Of a DNA stretch of 64,000 nucleotides, positions 42,762-52,060 are shown piece after piece (position 1 is the first letter of the stretch; every line of letters starts with the position of its first letter). The stretch is taken from positions 1 to 64,000 of the forward strand of contig NZ_JABRPK010000004.1 of assembly GCF_013248995.1 (NCBI RefSeq), given 5' to 3'. Made by a program: the position numbers and the translations under genes. The notes under the pieces are model-generated. The model searched no databases, was not told where the DNA came from, and saw nothing but the letters and a program-made list of their open reading frames with translations. Source of the stretch: Frigoribacterium sp. VKM Ac-2836 (GTDB taxonomy: Bacteria; Actinomycetota; Actinomycetes; Actinomycetales; Microbacteriaceae).

Positions 42762-44789
42762 TCAGGCCAGGCCGCGGCGGGCGAGGAGGGGCTCCACCCG
42801 AGCGTCGCGACCGCGGAAGTCGCGGTAGGCCTCGAGGGGGTCCTTCGACCCGCCGACCCCGAGCAGTCGCGATCGGAAGCGGTCGCCGTTCTCGCGTGTG
42901 GGCCCGCCGTTCTCCTCGAACCACTGGACGGTGTCGGCGTCGAGGACCTCGCTCCAGATGTACGAGTAGTACCCGGCGTCGTAACCCCCGGCGAAGGTGT
43001 GCGCGAAATACGTGCTCGAATAACGGGTGGGGACCGCCGCGAGGTCGAGGCCGACCGCGGCCAGCGCCTCCTGTTCGAAGGCCTCGACGTCGGTGACGGC
43101 CGCCGCCTCGGCGGACGAGAGGGCGTGCCAGGCCTGGTCGAGCAGAGCCGCCGCGAGGTACTCGCTCGTCTCGAAGCCCTGGCCGAAGCCCTGCGACGCG
43201 ATCAGGGCGTCGACCAGTCGCTGGGGCAACCCCTCGCCGGTTTCGTGATGGACGGCGTAGTTCGCGAGCACCTCGGGCCAGAGCATCCACATCTCGTTCA
43301 CCTGGCTGGGGAACTCGACGAAGTCGCGGAAGACGTTCGTGCCCGAGAAGGTGGGGTAGGTCACCCGGGCGACGAGCCCGTGCAGGGCGTGCCCGAACTC
43401 GTGGAAGAGCGTCGTCACCTCGTCGAGGGTCAGCAGGGTCGGCCGGCCGGCCGGCGGTTTCGGCACGTTGAGGTTGTTGACGACGACGCTGGGCAGGCCG
43501 GTGAGCGCCGATTGCGAGACCAGCGGGTTCATCCAGGCGCCTCCGCGTTTGCTGTCGCGCGTGTACAGGTCGAGCACGTAGAGCCCGACCTCGCCGCCGG
43601 CGGCGTCCGTGACCTCGAAGACCCGCGCCTCGGGGTGGTACGCGACCAGGTCGGGGCGCTCGGTGAACTGCAGCCCGTAGAGCGACCCCGCAGCGAAGAA
43701 GACGCCGTCGTGCAGCACACGCTCGGCCTCGAAGTACGGCCGCATCGCCGCCGTGTCGACGTCGTGCTTCTCGGTGCGGACGAGCTCGGCGTAGAAGGCC
43801 CAGTCCGAGGCCCGGATCGGCCGGCCGGCGACACGCTCGAGCTCGGCCTGTTCGGCGCGGGCGTTGCGGGCGGCAGGAGGCGCGAGTCGCCCGAGCAGAT
43901 CGCTCACCGCCTCGGGAGTGCCCGCGGTCTCACCCGCCGTGACGGAGGCCGCGTGCGACGCGAACCCGAGCAGCTCGGCCCGTTCGGCCCGCAGGCGGAC
44001 GATCTCGAGGACGAGCTCGCGGTTGTCGTGGTCGCCCCCACGACGCCCACGGGTGAGCGACGCCTGCATGATCCGCTCGCGCAGCGCCTCGTTCGTCAGG
44101 CTCGCCAGGTAGGGGTGACCGCTGAACAGCACGAGCGTGACGACGTATCGGCCGTCGAGTCCGCGGTCTCGGGCGGCCTCGGCCGCGGCGGCGATCGCGC
44201 CGGCGTCGAGACCGTCGAGCTCGGTCGGGTCGTCGACCACGACGGCCAGGTCGTTCGTGTCGGCCAGCAGGTTCTTCTCGAATCGCGTGGTCAGGGTCGA
44301 CAGCCTGCCGTTGAGGTGGCGCAGGCGGACCTTGTCATCGTCACCGAGCGCAGCACCCGACCGGGTCGCCTCGTCGACGAGGCGCTCGACGAGGTGCCGC
44401 TGCTCGGCTGACAGATCGAGGGCGTCCCGACGCTCGTATACGTGCCGCAGGCGGGAGAACAGGCGCGGATCGAGCCTGATGGCGTCGGCATGGGCCGCGA
44501 GCCGCGGGGCGAGCTCGAGCTCGAGGGCGTCGGTGGCCTCCGTCGAGTCCGAGGAGGTCTTGTTGAAGAAGACGTGCTCGACGCGGGTGAGCAGCGCACC
44601 GCTGCGCTCGAGAGCGGCCACCGTGTTCTCGAAGGTCGGCTCGGCCGGGTCGGTCGCGACGGCCTCCACCTCGGCCAGCTGCTCGGCGAACCCGGCGGTG
44701 AAGGCTGGGCCGTAGTCGTCGTCCCCGATGCTCGCGAAGGGCGGCAGCGAGTACGGCAGCGTGCTGGGGGAGAAGAACGGGTTCGTCAT
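42762..44789 (-). CDS. M3-family zinc oligopeptidase (Dcp/OpdA-like)
   Basis: The 675-residue cytosolic metallopeptidase cuts short peptides. The zinc motif FHEFGHALHGL is near residue 463, with the distal Glu in SQVNEMWMLWPEVL. An N-terminal helical half (FEQLAEVEAVATDPAEPTFENTVAALERSG region) and a DLYTRDSKRGGAWMNPL block match peptidyl-dipeptidase Dcp/oligopeptidase A. It likely completes degradation of peptides released by ClpXP. Minus-strand TAGTGT sits 6 nt before ATG 44789 (leaderless). Confidence 0.94.
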   Translation of the reverse strand: MTNPFFSPSTLPYSLPPFASIGDDDYGPAFTAGFAEQLAEVEAVATDPAEPTFENTVAALERSGALLTRVEHVFFNKTSSDSTEATDALELELAPRLAAHADAIRLDPRLFSRLRHVYERRDALDLSAEQRHLVERLVDEATRSGAALGDDDKVRLRHLNGRLSTLTTRFEKNLLADTNDLAVVVDDPTELDGLDAGAIAAAAEAARDRGLDGRYVVTLVLFSGHPYLASLTNEALRERIMQASLTRGRRGGDHDNRELVLEIVRLRAERAELLGFASHAASVTAGETAGTPEAVSDLLGRLAPPAARNARAEQAELERVAGRPIRASDWAFYAELVRTEKHDVDTAAMRPYFEAERVLHDGVFFAAGSLYGLQFTERPDLVAYHPEARVFEVTDAAGGEVGLYVLDLYTRDSKRGGAWMNPLVSQSALTGLPSVVVNNLNVPKPPAGRPTLLTLDEVTTLFHEFGHALHGLVARVTYPTFSGTNVFRDFVEFPSQVNEMWMLWPEVLANYAVHHETGEGLPQRLVDALIASQGFGQGFETSEYLAAALLDQAWHALSSAEAAAVTDVEAFEQEALAAVGLDLAAVPTRYSSTYFAHTFAGGYDAGYYSYIWSEVLDADTVQWFEENGGPTRENGDRFRSRLLGVGGSKDPLEAYRDFRGRDARVEPLLARRGLA

Positions 44790-44795
44790 CAGCCC

Positions 44796-44801
44796 ACACT
44801 A
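44796..44801 (-). promoter_or_regulatory. -10 box of the M3 peptidase gene
   Basis: TAGTGT, then GGGCTG, then ATG. It is back to back with the methyltransferase promoter in a 34-nt spacer that also holds an AGGAGGCGCG motif. Confidence 0.55.
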
Positions 44802-44811
44802 GGAGGCGCGC

Positions 44812-44817
44812 TAGGGT
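44812..44817 (+). promoter_or_regulatory. -10 box of the methyltransferase gene
   Basis: TAGGGT, then CGCCGC, then ATG 44824 (6 nt). No ribosome site is seen. Confidence 0.55.
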
Positions 44818-44823
44818 CGCCGC

Positions 44824-45642
44824 ATGAGCGAACGCCCCGAGACGCCCGCCCGGTACACCCATGGTCATCACGAGAGCGTGCTGCGCAGCCACTCGTGGCG
44901 GACGGTCGAGAACTCGGCCGCGTACCTCGAGCCGCACCTCGTGCCCGGGGTCAGCGTCCTCGACGTCGGGTCGGGGCCGGGGACCATCACCGTCGACATC
45001 GCCGGACGGGTCGCCCCGGGTCGGGTGATCGGCATCGACGCCGCCACCGGTGTCGTCGAGCAGGCGACGTCGCTCGCGGTCGAGGCCGGGCTGCACAACG
45101 TCCACTTCGAGACGGCCGACCTGTTCGCCCTGCCGTTCGCCGACGACGCGTTCGACGTCGTGCACGCTCACCAGGTGCTGCAGCACGTCGGTGATCCGGT
45201 GGCGGCCCTCCGCGAGATGCGGCGCGTGACCCGCCCCGGGGGAGTCGTGGCCGTCCGCGACGTCGACTACCACGGCTGCGTCTGGGCTCCCGAGAACCCC
45301 GGACTCGACCGGTGGATGGACGTCTACCAGGTCGTGCACCGTGGCAACGGCGGTGAACCCGACGCGGGGAGGCGCCTGAAGGGATGGGCGCTCGAGGCGG
45401 GTTTCGTCGACGTGGCGAGCAGCGCCTCCGTGTGGTGCTTCGCGTCCGACGAGGACCGCACCTGGTGGGGCGACAGCTGGGCGGCCCGGGCGACCGAGTC
45501 CGCCTTCTACGCCGACGCCGTCGAGAAGGGCGCCGCGACCCCGGACGAGCTGCACGCGATCGCCGATGCCTGGCGCAGATGGCGCGACGCCCCGGACGGA
45601 TGGCTGATCATGCCGCACGGCGAGGTGCTCGCCCGCGTCTGA
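44824..45642 (+). CDS. class I SAM-dependent methyltransferase
   Basis: A 272-residue cytosolic enzyme of the UbiE/COQ5-like methyltransferase_11 group. Motif I VLDVGSGPGTITVDIA is near residues 44-59, the acidic loop VIGIDAATGVVEQA follows, then FETADLFALPFADDAFDVVHAHQVLQHV and MRRVTRPGGVVAVRD (motifs II-III). The C-terminal part is Trp-rich and helical. The acceptor substrate is unknown. Confidence 0.9.
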   Translation: MSERPETPARYTHGHHESVLRSHSWRTVENSAAYLEPHLVPGVSVLDVGSGPGTITVDIAGRVAPGRVIGIDAATGVVEQATSLAVEAGLHNVHFETADLFALPFADDAFDVVHAHQVLQHVGDPVAALREMRRVTRPGGVVAVRDVDYHGCVWAPENPGLDRWMDVYQVVHRGNGGEPDAGRRLKGWALEAGFVDVASSASVWCFASDEDRTWWGDSWAARATESAFYADAVEKGAATPDELHAIADAWRRWRDAPDGWLIMPHGEVLARV

Positions 45643-45648
45643 CCGGGG

Positions 45649-45906
45649 CTAGTCGTCGTCGCCCTCGGCGTCGACGGGCTCGTGGACGTGCGCCTCACCG
45701 GTGACCGCGTCGACCCGGATCACCGTGCCGTCGTCGAGCTCGACCACGGGGCGTCGTTCGAGCCAGGTCAGCGTCCAACGCCACGTCGTCGCGTCGACGC
45801 CCTGGTCGGCGATCTCACGCTCGACCTGGGCGACCGCCCCGAGGACGGGAGCGGAAAGCTCCGCCGGAGCCGCGCCTCCCACGCTCCACCGCGTGCCGAG
45901 CTGCAT
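45649..45906 (-). CDS. 85-residue protein coupled to valS, unknown function
   Basis: The small soluble protein reads TWRWTLTWLERRPVVELDDGTVIRVDAVTGEAHVHEP in its second half, a strand-rich domain. An N-terminal helix (VLGAVAQVEREIADQGVD) precedes it. The ATG shares one base with the valS stop (TGATG), so it is translated as the last gene of the valS unit. I recognise no family. Confidence 0.6.
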   Translation of the reverse strand: MQLGTRWSVGGAAPAELSAPVLGAVAQVEREIADQGVDATTWRWTLTWLERRPVVELDDGTVIRVDAVTGEAHVHEPVDAEGDDD

Positions 45907-48536
45907 CAGGCACCTGCCGTCGGGGCCGGAGCGGCACCGGCGCCGGCGTCGGCCGGCACCTCGGCGAACACGATGTCGCCGACCGCCAGCTCGTCGCCCT
46001 CGGCGAACGACAGCTCGGCGATCTTGCCGACCGCCGCGAGGTCGCCCGCCGCGAGCTTCACGAGCTCGAGCTGGGCCGCGGGGCCCGTGATGACCGCAGA
46101 CGCCACCGGGGTCTTCTGCGAGGCCTTCGCGTCGGATTTCGCCCGGCGCACGAAGATGAGCGCCTGCCCCACGAGGCCGACGAGGCCGGACGAGGCCTCG
46201 CCCTCGGCGAGGTCGAGCTCGGCCACCGACGGCCACGCGGCCCCGTGTACCGAGTCGTCGTGCGTCCACGACCAGACCTCTTCGGTCGCGAACGGCAAAT
46301 AGGGCGCGAGCAGACGCAGCAGGCCTTCGAGCACCGTGCGCAGCGCGAGCACGGCCGAGGCCTGTTCGGCCGGCGTGGTGGCACCGTAGGCGCGCTCCTT
46401 CACGAGCTCGAGGTAGTCGTCGCAGAACGTCCAGAAGAACTTCTCGGTCGTCTCGAGCGCGCGAGCGTGGTCGTAGCCCTCGAGCGCCTCGGTCGCGGTC
46501 TCGATCACCGCGGCGAACGACGCGAGCAGGTCGCGATCCAGCGGCTGCGTGATCTCGAACTCACCCGAGGGCAGCTCGAACGAGTACACGAACTTGGCCG
46601 CGTTCAGCACCTTGATCGCCAGACGACGCCCGATCTTGATCTGCTTCGGGTTCTGCGGGTCGAACGCCGCGTCCGTGCCGAGCCGACTCGACGCCGCCCA
46701 GTAGCGCACCGAGTCCGAGCCGTGGTCGTCGAGCATGGCGGCCGGGGTGACCACGTTGCCCTTCGACTTCGACATCTTCTTGCGGTCGGGGTCGACGATG
46801 AAGCCCGAGATCGAGGCGTTCTTCCACGGCACGGTGCCCGACTCGAGCTGCGAGCGCAGCATCGTCGAGAACAGCCAGGTGCGGATGATGTCCTGCCCCT
46901 GGGGGCGCACGTCGTAGGGGAACACGAGGTCGAAGAGTTCGGGGTCGCGCTCCCACCCGCCGGCCAGCTGGGGGGTGAGCGACGAGGTCGCCCAGGTGTC
47001 CATCACGTCGACCTCGCCGACGAAGCCGCCGGGCACGCCGCGTCGTGACTCGTCGTAGCCGGGGGCGGCCTGCGAGGCCGGGTCGATCGGCAGCTGCGCC
47101 TCGGTGGGCACGATCACCTGGTCGAAGACCGGGTTGCCGTCGCCGTCGAGCGGATACCAGACCGGGATCGGCACGCCGAAGAAGCGCTGGCGCGAGATCA
47201 GCCAGTCACCGTTCAGACCGTTGACCCAGTTGTCGTAGCGCACGCGCATGAAATCGGGGTGGAACGCCACCTCGCCGCCTCGTTCGAGCAGGGACCCCTT
47301 GAGTTGCTCGTCGCGGGCTCCGTTGACGATGTACCACTGGCGGGTCGAGACGATCTCGAGGGGCTTGTCGCCCTTCTCGAAGAACTTGACCGGGTGCGAG
47401 ATCTTGCGGATCTCGCCCACCAGCTCGCCGGACGCGGTCAGCTGCTCGACCACGGACTGCTTGGCGCTGAACACGGTCTTGCCGGCCAGTTGGGCGTAGG
47501 ACGCGCGCCCCGCCTCGGAGGTGATCGCCTCGGGCGCCTCGCTGACGAAGCGGCCGTCGAAGCCGATGACGGCACGGTTCGGCAGCTGCAGTTCGCGCCA
47601 CCAGACGACGTCGTTGGTGTCGCCGAAGGTGCAGACCATCGCGATGCCCGAGCCCTTGTCGGGCTGCGCGAGGTGGTGCGCCACCACGGGCACCTCGACG
47701 TCGAACAGCGGTGAGCGCACGGTCGTGCCGAACAGGGCCTGGTAGCGCTCGTCGTCGGGGTGTGCGACGAGGGCGACGCAGGCCGGCAGCAGCTCGGGCC
47801 GCGTCGTGTCGATCAGCACGTCGCCCTGGCCGTCGGTGCGGTGGAAGGCGAGCTTGTGGTACGCCCCGGGCATCTCTTTGTCCTCGAGTTCGGCCTGGGC
47901 CACCGCCGTGCGGAACGTGACGTCCCAGAGGGTGGGGGCATCGGCCTGGTACGCCTCGCCGCGGGCCAGGTTGCGCAGGAACGCCTTCTGGGCGATCGCC
48001 TGCGAGTCGTCGTCGATGGTGCGGTAGCTCTGCGTCCAGTCGACCGAGAGGCCGAGCTTGCGCCAGACGTCCTCGAACTGCTTCTCGTCCTCGACGGTCA
48101 GGCGTTCGCACAACTCGATGAAGTTGCGGCGCGAGATCGGCACCTGGTCGGCGGCTTTGGAGGACTTGTTGTCGCCGCCCTCGAAGGGTGGCGTGAAGTC
48201 GGCGTCGTAGGGGAGCGACGGGTCGCAGCGGACGCCGTAGAAGTTCTGCACACGACGCTCGGTCGGCAGGCCGTTGTCGTCCCACCCCATGGGGTAGAAC
48301 ACGCGCTTGCCCCGCATGCGCTCGAAGCGGGCCTTGACGTCGGTGTGGGTGTAGCTGAACACGTGGCCGATGTGCAGGCTGCCCGACGCGGTCGGCGGGG
48401 GGGTGTCGACCGAGAACACGGAGGCGCGGGTGGCGTCGGTGCGGTCGAAGCGGTAGGTGCCGCTCGCCTCCCAGGCCTGACCCCAGCGGGCCTCGAGTCC
48501 TTCGAGGGCGGGCTTCTCGGGCATCGCTGACGGCAT
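45906..48536 (-). CDS. valS: valyl-tRNA synthetase, archaeal-like type
   Basis: A class I synthetase of 876 residues that charges tRNA-Val. The HIGH motif is in SGSLHIGHVFSYTHTD (about 50-60); KMSKS is DRKKMSKSKGNVVTP near 587. The stretch YPMGWDDNGLPTERRVQNFYGVRCDP matches the archaeal/actinobacterial ValS form rather than the E. coli TDHAG form. The ATG at 48536 is chosen over GTG 48563 because GGAGAAG lies just upstream of it. No T-box is visible in front. Confidence 0.95.
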   Translation of the reverse strand: MPSAMPEKPALEGLEARWGQAWEASGTYRFDRTDATRASVFSVDTPPPTASGSLHIGHVFSYTHTDVKARFERMRGKRVFYPMGWDDNGLPTERRVQNFYGVRCDPSLPYDADFTPPFEGGDNKSSKAADQVPISRRNFIELCERLTVEDEKQFEDVWRKLGLSVDWTQSYRTIDDDSQAIAQKAFLRNLARGEAYQADAPTLWDVTFRTAVAQAELEDKEMPGAYHKLAFHRTDGQGDVLIDTTRPELLPACVALVAHPDDERYQALFGTTVRSPLFDVEVPVVAHHLAQPDKGSGIAMVCTFGDTNDVVWWRELQLPNRAVIGFDGRFVSEAPEAITSEAGRASYAQLAGKTVFSAKQSVVEQLTASGELVGEIRKISHPVKFFEKGDKPLEIVSTRQWYIVNGARDEQLKGSLLERGGEVAFHPDFMRVRYDNWVNGLNGDWLISRQRFFGVPIPVWYPLDGDGNPVFDQVIVPTEAQLPIDPASQAAPGYDESRRGVPGGFVGEVDVMDTWATSSLTPQLAGGWERDPELFDLVFPYDVRPQGQDIIRTWLFSTMLRSQLESGTVPWKNASISGFIVDPDRKKMSKSKGNVVTPAAMLDDHGSDSVRYWAASSRLGTDAAFDPQNPKQIKIGRRLAIKVLNAAKFVYSFELPSGEFEITQPLDRDLLASFAAVIETATEALEGYDHARALETTEKFFWTFCDDYLELVKERAYGATTPAEQASAVLALRTVLEGLLRLLAPYLPFATEEVWSWTHDDSVHGAAWPSVAELDLAEGEASSGLVGLVGQALIFVRRAKSDAKASQKTPVASAVITGPAAQLELVKLAAGDLAAVGKIAELSFAEGDELAVGDIVFAEVPADAGAGAAPAPTAGA

Positions 48537-48780
48537 GGTCTTCTCCGGTTCTGTGGACGGCACCGTGTCGGTGGGGAGGTGCCTGGATGTGGGACTGCGA
48601 CCAGTGTACGCACCCGGGCGAGGGGTCCTCGGGAACCTTGCCGCGCCTCCTGCGCGATGCGGTCACCGCACTGCTGCACACGCTGCACTGGTACTGACAT
48701 GGCGGTCTGTTAGGCTCGTCCGGTTTTTTGCCGACGCTGGGGTCGACTGCATCTGCCCGACGACCTGGAGGCCTCACCCG

Positions 48781-50319
48781 ATGTCAGCCAAGAAGAACGA
48801 CCGCACGACGGTCGCCCGACGATCACTCACCACCGACGACGTCACCGTCGTCGAAGAGGGTCTGCTCAAACGTGCGGTCAGCGCCGCCGCGCTCGGCAAC
48901 GCCATGGAGTGGTTCGACTTCGGCGTCTACGCCTACATCACGACGACCATCGCCCAGGTGTTCTTCCCGCCCGGCAACGACGCGCTGAACATCCTGTTCA
49001 CCTTCGGCACCTTCACGGCGGCGTTCATCGTGCGTCCGATCGGTGGTGCCTTCTTCGGCCCCCTGGGCGACCGCATCGGCCGGCAGAAGGTGCTCGCGCT
49101 GACGATGATCCTCATGGCGGCGGGGACGCTCGCCATCGGCCTGATCCCCTCGTACGCGACCATCGGCCTCTGGGCGCCCGTCCTGTTGCTGCTGGCGCGC
49201 CTGTTGCAGGGCTTCTCCACGGGCGGCGAGTACGGAGGCGCGGCCACGTTCATCGCCGAGTACTCGCCCGACAAGCGCCGTGGCTTCATGGGGTCGTGGC
49301 TCGAGTTCGGCACGCTCGCCGGCTACGTGCTCGGCGCCTCCCTGGTCACCGGCCTGCAGCTCGGCATGAGCGAGGAGGCGCTGCTCGCGTGGGGCTGGCG
49401 CATCCCGTTCCTGATCGCCGGGCCGCTCGGCCTGATCGGGCTCTACCTGCGCCTCAAGCTCGAGGAGACCCCGGCGTTCCAGAAGCAGCAAGAAGAGGCC
49501 GCCGGACGCGAACACGTCAAGGTGCCGTTCGTGAAGCTCTTCGCCGAGAACTGGCGTGCGCTGATCGTCTGCATCGGCCTCGTGCTGGTGTTCAACGTGA
49601 CCGACTACATGCTGCTGTCGTACATGCCGACCTACCTCACGAACACCCTCGGCCGCAGTGCGACGTCCGGGCTGCTGCTCGTCATCGTCGTGATGGTCCT
49701 CATGATGATCGTCATCACGTTCAGCGGGCGCCTGAGCGACCGGTTCGGTCGCCGTCCCGTGCTGTTCGCCGGTTGCGTCGGGTTCCTCGTGCTGTCCTGG
49801 CCGGCGCTCAAGCTCGTGCAGTCCGAGAGCACGCCGCTCGTCTTCGTCGGCCTGCTGGTGCTCGGTCTCGTGCTCGTCACCTTCACCTCGACCATGCCGT
49901 CGACGCTGCCCGCGCTCTTCCCGACGATCATCCGGTACGGCGCCCTGGCCATCGCCTTCAACGTGTCCGTGTCGTTGTTCGGTGGCACCACGCCCCTCGC
50001 GGCCGAGGCGTTGGTCGTCTGGGCCGAGGGGCGGGGCTTCTCGTGGGCCCACGACATCCCGGCGTTCTACCTGATGGCCGCGGCCGTGATCGGGCTCGTC
50101 GCCGTCTGGTTCACCAAAGAGACGGCCAACGAGCCGCTGCTCGGGTCGGGTCCGTCGGTCGCCACCGACGACGAGGCGCGTGAACTCGTCGAGGCGTACG
50201 CCGACGAGTCGAGCGAGGTCGCGAGGTCCGACTGGGCGCTCGAGTGGGCGCAGTCCGGACTGATCGACGTGGTCGACCCGAAGGCCGCCGAGGCCGACGC
50301 CACCCGCCGTCGCGGCTGA
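48781..50319 (+). CDS. MFS transporter, ProP/metabolite:H+ symporter type
   Basis: A 512-residue carrier with 12 hydrophobic segments. The start ALGNAMEWFDFGVYAYITTTIAQVFFPPGN, the GRQKVLALTM motif-A loop after segment 2, and LLQGFSTGGEYGGAATFIAEY in segment 4 are the hallmarks of the ProP/MHS subfamily (proline/betaine, dicarboxylates, aromatic acids). A charged C-terminal tail of about 65 residues follows. The exact substrate is open; osmolyte uptake is plausible. GGAGG 10 nt upstream of ATG 48781 gives the start. Confidence 0.9.
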   Translation: MSAKKNDRTTVARRSLTTDDVTVVEEGLLKRAVSAAALGNAMEWFDFGVYAYITTTIAQVFFPPGNDALNILFTFGTFTAAFIVRPIGGAFFGPLGDRIGRQKVLALTMILMAAGTLAIGLIPSYATIGLWAPVLLLLARLLQGFSTGGEYGGAATFIAEYSPDKRRGFMGSWLEFGTLAGYVLGASLVTGLQLGMSEEALLAWGWRIPFLIAGPLGLIGLYLRLKLEETPAFQKQQEEAAGREHVKVPFVKLFAENWRALIVCIGLVLVFNVTDYMLLSYMPTYLTNTLGRSATSGLLLVIVVMVLMMIVITFSGRLSDRFGRRPVLFAGCVGFLVLSWPALKLVQSESTPLVFVGLLVLGLVLVTFTSTMPSTLPALFPTIIRYGALAIAFNVSVSLFGGTTPLAAEALVVWAEGRGFSWAHDIPAFYLMAAAVIGLVAVWFTKETANEPLLGSGPSVATDDEARELVEAYADESSEVARSDWALEWAQSGLIDVVDPKAAEADATRRRG

Positions 50320-50338
50320 GCGCGCCCACCGCGCCCGG

Positions 50339-52060
50339 TCACGGGCGGGTGGCGATCAGGGCGCGGGTGTGCTCGTGTCGCGGGGCGCCGAAGACCTCCG
50401 CGGTGCGGCCCTGCTCGACCACCCTGCCGTCGTGCATCACGGCGACGTGGTCGGACATGTGCTCGACGACGTCGAGGTCGTGCGAGATGAAGAGGTAGGC
50501 GAGCCCGTCCTGACGCTGCAGGTCATCGAGCAAATCGAGCACCTGGGCCTGGACCGAGACGTCGAGGGCCGAGACGGGTTCGTCGCACACGATCACCCGG
50601 GGTCGCGGTGCCAGGGCGCGGGCGATGGCCACCCGTTGGCGTTGACCGCCGGACAACGTGTCGGGGCGTCGCCCCACCGTGTCGGCGCCGAGCCCGACCC
50701 GTGACAGCAGGGCGACGACCTCGGGCTCGACGGCGCCGAGGCGCGTGCTGCGACCCGAGGTCAGCGCGTCGGCCAGCAGGCGTCCGACCGTGAGACGCGG
50801 GTCGAACGAGCTCGTCGGGTCTTGGTAGACCGCCCCGAGGTCACCTCGGCGGGGTCGTCGATCGCGCTCTCGTGCCGGTGCCCAGGGCGCCCCGAGCAGC
50901 TCGACCGTGCCGGCGTCGGGCTCGTCGAGACCGAGCAGCAGGCGTGCCGTGGTGGTCTTGCCCGAACCCGAAGCACCGACGAGGCCGAGCGTCTCTCCGG
51001 CCCGCAGACTGAGGGAGACGTCGTCGACGGCGACCCGGTCGGGGCCACGTCCACCCCTGAAGACCCGCCGGAGACCGGCGGCGACGAGGACGGGTGCCGC
51101 CGGGGGACTCGTCGTCGTGACCCGGGTCGCCGAGTCGAGCGAGCCTCCTGGTGAGGATGCGACGGCGGCCGTCGCGGGGTGCCCCTCCCGCGCAGGAGGG
51201 TGTTCTCGCGGGGTCGGCGCCGAGAGGCGCCGACCCCGCGGTGCCCCGCCGGGCAGGGCGGCGACGAGCATGCGCGTGTAGTCGGCCCGCGGGGCGTCGA
51301 GCACGGTCGCCGTGGGGCCCTGCTCGACCACGCGCCCGTCGCGCATCACGACGACACGGTCGGCCAGCCGGCGCACGACCCCGAGGTCGTGACTGATCGC
51401 GAGGACGGCCGTGCCGCCGTCGCGGAGGGCCGCGAGCCGGTCGACGACCAGACGCTGCACCTCGGCGTCCAGGGCGGTGGTGGGCTCGTCGGCGACGATC
51501 ACACCGGGCTCCAGGGCGAGTGCCGCGGCGATGAGTGCCCGTTGTCGCAGACCACCCGACAACTCGCCCGACCGGAGGCCGCGACGCACCTCGGGGTCGG
51601 GCATCCCGACCTCGGTCAGCACCTCGAGCACGCGGGCGCGGCGGGCAGTCGGCGTGAGCCGCGTGTGCAGCCTGAGGGCGTCGTCGATCTCGCGGCCGAC
51701 CGGGCGAAGGGGGTCGAGCGAGACCAGGGCGTCCTGCAGCACGAGACCGACGCGTGGACCCCGTACCCCACGCCAGCGGCGTTCGGTCAGCGTCAGCAGG
51801 TCGTCACCGCCGAGCCGCAGTTCGTCGGCCGTCACGGTGCCGCCGGTCAGCCCGAGCACGGCCCGGGCGGTCACGCTCTTGCCCGAGCCGGACTCGCCGA
51901 CCAGGGCCACGCACTCGCCCGGCCGCAGCGTGAACGACACGTCGTCGACGGCGGTCACCCCGTCGAACGCGACGTGCAGGCGGTCGACGACGAGGTCGTC
52001 CGAGGAGGGGCGGTGCCGGTCGTCCGGAGCGGAGTCGGTCGGCCGCGGTGTCGGCGTCAT
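50339..52060 (-). CDS. ABC importer ATPase with both domains fused (DppD-DppF type)
   Basis: The 573-residue protein carries two nucleotide-binding domains of the peptide/nickel family. Domain 1 has GESGSGKSVTARAVLG near 55-70, ELSGGLRQRALIAAAL and VIVADEPTTALD. Domain 2 has GASGSGKTTTARLLLG near 370, TLSGGQRQRVAIARAL and VIVCDEPVSALD. A Pro/Ala/Ser-rich linker of about 50 residues joins them. ATG 52060 overlaps the previous gene's stop (ATGA). It is the last gene of the importer operon. Confidence 0.93.
   Translation of the reverse strand: MTPTPRPTDSAPDDRHRPSSDDLVVDRLHVAFDGVTAVDDVSFTLRPGECVALVGESGSGKSVTARAVLGLTGGTVTADELRLGGDDLLTLTERRWRGVRGPRVGLVLQDALVSLDPLRPVGREIDDALRLHTRLTPTARRARVLEVLTEVGMPDPEVRRGLRSGELSGGLRQRALIAAALALEPGVIVADEPTTALDAEVQRLVVDRLAALRDGGTAVLAISHDLGVVRRLADRVVVMRDGRVVEQGPTATVLDAPRADYTRMLVAALPGGAPRGRRLSAPTPREHPPAREGHPATAAVASSPGGSLDSATRVTTTSPPAAPVLVAAGLRRVFRGGRGPDRVAVDDVSLSLRAGETLGLVGASGSGKTTTARLLLGLDEPDAGTVELLGAPWAPARERDRRPRRGDLGAVYQDPTSSFDPRLTVGRLLADALTSGRSTRLGAVEPEVVALLSRVGLGADTVGRRPDTLSGGQRQRVAIARALAPRPRVIVCDEPVSALDVSVQAQVLDLLDDLQRQDGLAYLFISHDLDVVEHMSDHVAVMHDGRVVEQGRTAEVFGAPRHEHTRALIATRP

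Noticed and set aside
45649-46269. Longer 206-residue form of the valS-linked small ORF
   Set aside because: The extra N-terminal part is an out-of-frame reading of the valS end, Arg/Gly-rich; the 85-residue form has the coupled ATG.
48537-48780. T-box or other riboswitch before valS
   Set aside because: The T-box core GGTGGTACCGCG and a specifier stem were looked for in the spacer and not found.
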